Source: Aquirickettsia sp965229725
Lineage (GTDB): Bacteria > Pseudomonadota > Alphaproteobacteria > Rickettsiales > Midichloriaceae
NCBI GenBank assembly: GCA_965229725.1
Contig: OZ245923.1
Location: 1-64,000 of the forward strand
DNA: 64,000 bases
Reading direction: 5' to 3'
Below the pieces are notes generated by a model that worked only from the letters and a program-made list of their open reading frames with translations, had not been told where the DNA came from and did not search any database. Numbering within the stretch: position 1 is the stretch's first letter; every line of letters starts with the position of its first letter. The translations under genes were made by a program, and so were the position numbers. Shown piece by piece: positions 63,104 through 64,000 of this stretch.

Positions 63104-64000
63104 TTATTCTTCTATGTAATCTATTGTTTGATTATTATTAGTATCTAATTGCTCTTTAACATCGCAATATACAGAGTGCAAAAGATGATTATGATTCATA
63201 TCATAAGCGTTTAATTGATAATCACAGTTATCTGAGTTAATATTTATTAATTCAAAATTTTCCTTAATAAGTTCAGATAATTCATAATGCGTTTTAACGC
63301 CATCGAAAGAGTGCTTAATATCTATGTTTTTATTTTTAAATTTTGGAAGATACCATTGATATTTATGTTGGGTTACATCATCTACTGGCACTTGGTTTTG
63401 AACAACTTCAATAATTTGCCACCCATATTTAATTTTGACAGCATCCTCTATTTTAACACCTGCCTTATATGCTTCCGCTTGATATTTATTAGTAAATTTA
63501 AGAGCATCCTCTATTTTAACACCTGCCTCAAATGCTTCCACTTGAGCATAATCAGTAAATTTAAGAGCATCCTCTATTTTAACACCTGCCTCAAATGCTT
63601 CCACTTGAGCATAATCAGTAAATTTAAGAGCATCCTCTATTTTAACACCTGCCTCAAATGCTTCCACTTGAGATTCATTAGTAAACTTAAGAGCATCATC
63701 AATATTCTTAACACCTGCCTCAAATGCCCTTGCTTGATATTTATTAGTAAATTTAAGGGCATCCTCTCTTTTAAACCCTGCCTTATATGACTTCACTTTA
63801 CCATCATCAGTAAATTTAATAAGATAATCATATATTGTAGCACCTACTTCGCGCTCTCTCTCATGATAAAGATTAGTAAATTTAAGAGCATCCTCTATTT
63901 CAACCCCTGGTTCACATGATATCACTTGATATTGGTGCTTGAATATCACTATATAGTGGGGCTCGCATCTTCCAAGATATTTTTCTATTTGATAAAGATT
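63104..64000 (-). CDS. Tandem-repeat protein, N-terminus off window, unknown function
   Basis: The frame is open from the window edge; a GTG at 63949 could start a 281-residue protein, but upstream codons (NLYQIEKYLGRCEP) continue without stop, so the gene may be longer. It has about seven 20-21-residue repeats of type GVKIEDALKFTxxxQVEAFEA, probably helical pairs, then a non-repeat C-terminal domain (KFKNKNIDIKHSFDG to NQTIDYIEE). No signal peptide or membrane segment is visible. Such repeats often bind proteins; a host-directed role is conceivable but not shown. Confidence 0.7.
   Translation of the reverse strand, partial: NLYQIEKYLGRCEPHYIVIFKHQYQVISCEPGVEIEDALKFTNLYHEREREVGATIYDYLIKFTDDGKVKSYKAGFKREDALKFTNKYQARAFEAGVKNIDDALKFTNESQVEAFEAGVKIEDALKFTDYAQVEAFEAGVKIEDALKFTDYAQVEAFEAGVKIEDALKFTNKYQAEAYKAGVKIEDAVKIKYGWQIIEVVQNQVPVDDVTQHKYQWYLPKFKNKNIDIKHSFDGVKTHYELSELIKENFELININSDNCDYQLNAYDMNHNHLLHSVYCDVKEQLDTNNNQTIDYIEE
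63491..63679. repeat. 63-bp tandem repeat, three near-identical coding copies
   Basis: Units 63491-63553, 63554-63616 and 63617-63679 are identical apart from the last bases of the third. Each encodes 21 residues in frame on the minus strand. More diverged units lie on both sides (about 63428-63920). Identity at silent positions points to recent duplication. Confidence 0.9.

Noticed and set aside
63428..63920. CRISPR-like array
   Set aside because: The repeats are contiguous, 63 bp long and in frame within a coding sequence; there are no unique spacers.

Overview
This is an AT-rich window from an alphaproteobacterium, most likely a member of the Rickettsiales and probably close to the Midichloriaceae. 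The grounds for this placement are: a 23S-5S rRNA unit with its own promoter and no 16S or tRNA genes; alphaproteobacterial outer-membrane and Fe-S assembly genes; a cbb3-type oxidase; and flagellar hook genes (fliK, flgD). In the Rickettsiales the last two are known from Midichloria-type symbionts rather than Rickettsia or Anaplasma. The placement is inferred from gene content and was not tested by phylogeny.

Region by region. 1-1.1 kb holds the 3' part of nadE and a small repeat-bearing gene. 1.2-7.1 kb is a SUF iron-sulfur locus: sufE is divergent from rrf2-sufB-C-D-S-T, and a perfect 16-bp palindrome sits in the shared promoter region. 7.1-10.6 kb carries ligA, a prenyl diphosphate synthase and a Rieske protein. 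10.7-13.0 kb (minus strand) is a four-gene bufferin-type RiPP operon: a cysteine-bearing DUF2282 precursor, a DUF692/MNIO enzyme, a DUF2063 partner and a DoxX membrane protein. 13.0-19.4 kb holds lgt, ubiK, a 1276-residue pentapeptide-repeat protein with glycine-rich hydrophobic segments, and a damaged ETX/MTX2 (aerolysin-like) pore-forming toxin gene. 19.5-24.4 kb is ccoNOQP-ccmC plus a putative outer-membrane barrel. The 49-residue ccoQ is easily missed. 24.4-31.0 kb holds redox, haem, ubiquinone, pterin and isoprenoid genes. 31.0-34.2 kb is the 23S-5S unit, with a promoter, a boxA-like element and long processing stems. 34.6-36.4 kb is a nest of dead insertion sequences: a broken IS982 copy carries an IS3-type left end and a complete-ended IS1-family element with an 8-bp target duplication.

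36.4-42.4 kb (minus strand) is rseP-bamA-skp-ppiD. 42.5-47.2 kb holds a small lipoprotein, a short glutamine-synthetase-like protein, class I aldolase and PBP1A. 47.25-47.86 kb is non-coding and has two diverged copies of a structured repeat. Next come ffh, bamE, an OmpR-type winged-helix regulator, fliK and flgD. 52.6-60.6 kb holds lptD-surA, rsmA, nfeD, a stomatin, a TPR-methyltransferase, mlaA and mlaC. 60.6-62.6 kb is the ribonucleotide reductase large subunit behind three tandem AT-rich palindromes that resemble NrdR boxes. The end is a cluster of REP-like repeats and a tandem-repeat protein that runs off the edge.

Taken together, the window encodes respiration suited to low oxygen (cbb3, Rieske, membrane cytochrome c, CcmC), Fe-S and haem supply, and a well-equipped outer membrane (BamA, BamE, Skp, PpiD, SurA, LptD, MlaA, MlaC). 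It also contains several candidate host-interaction genes. The most unusual system is the bufferin operon; the large pentapeptide protein next to a decaying pore-forming toxin comes second.
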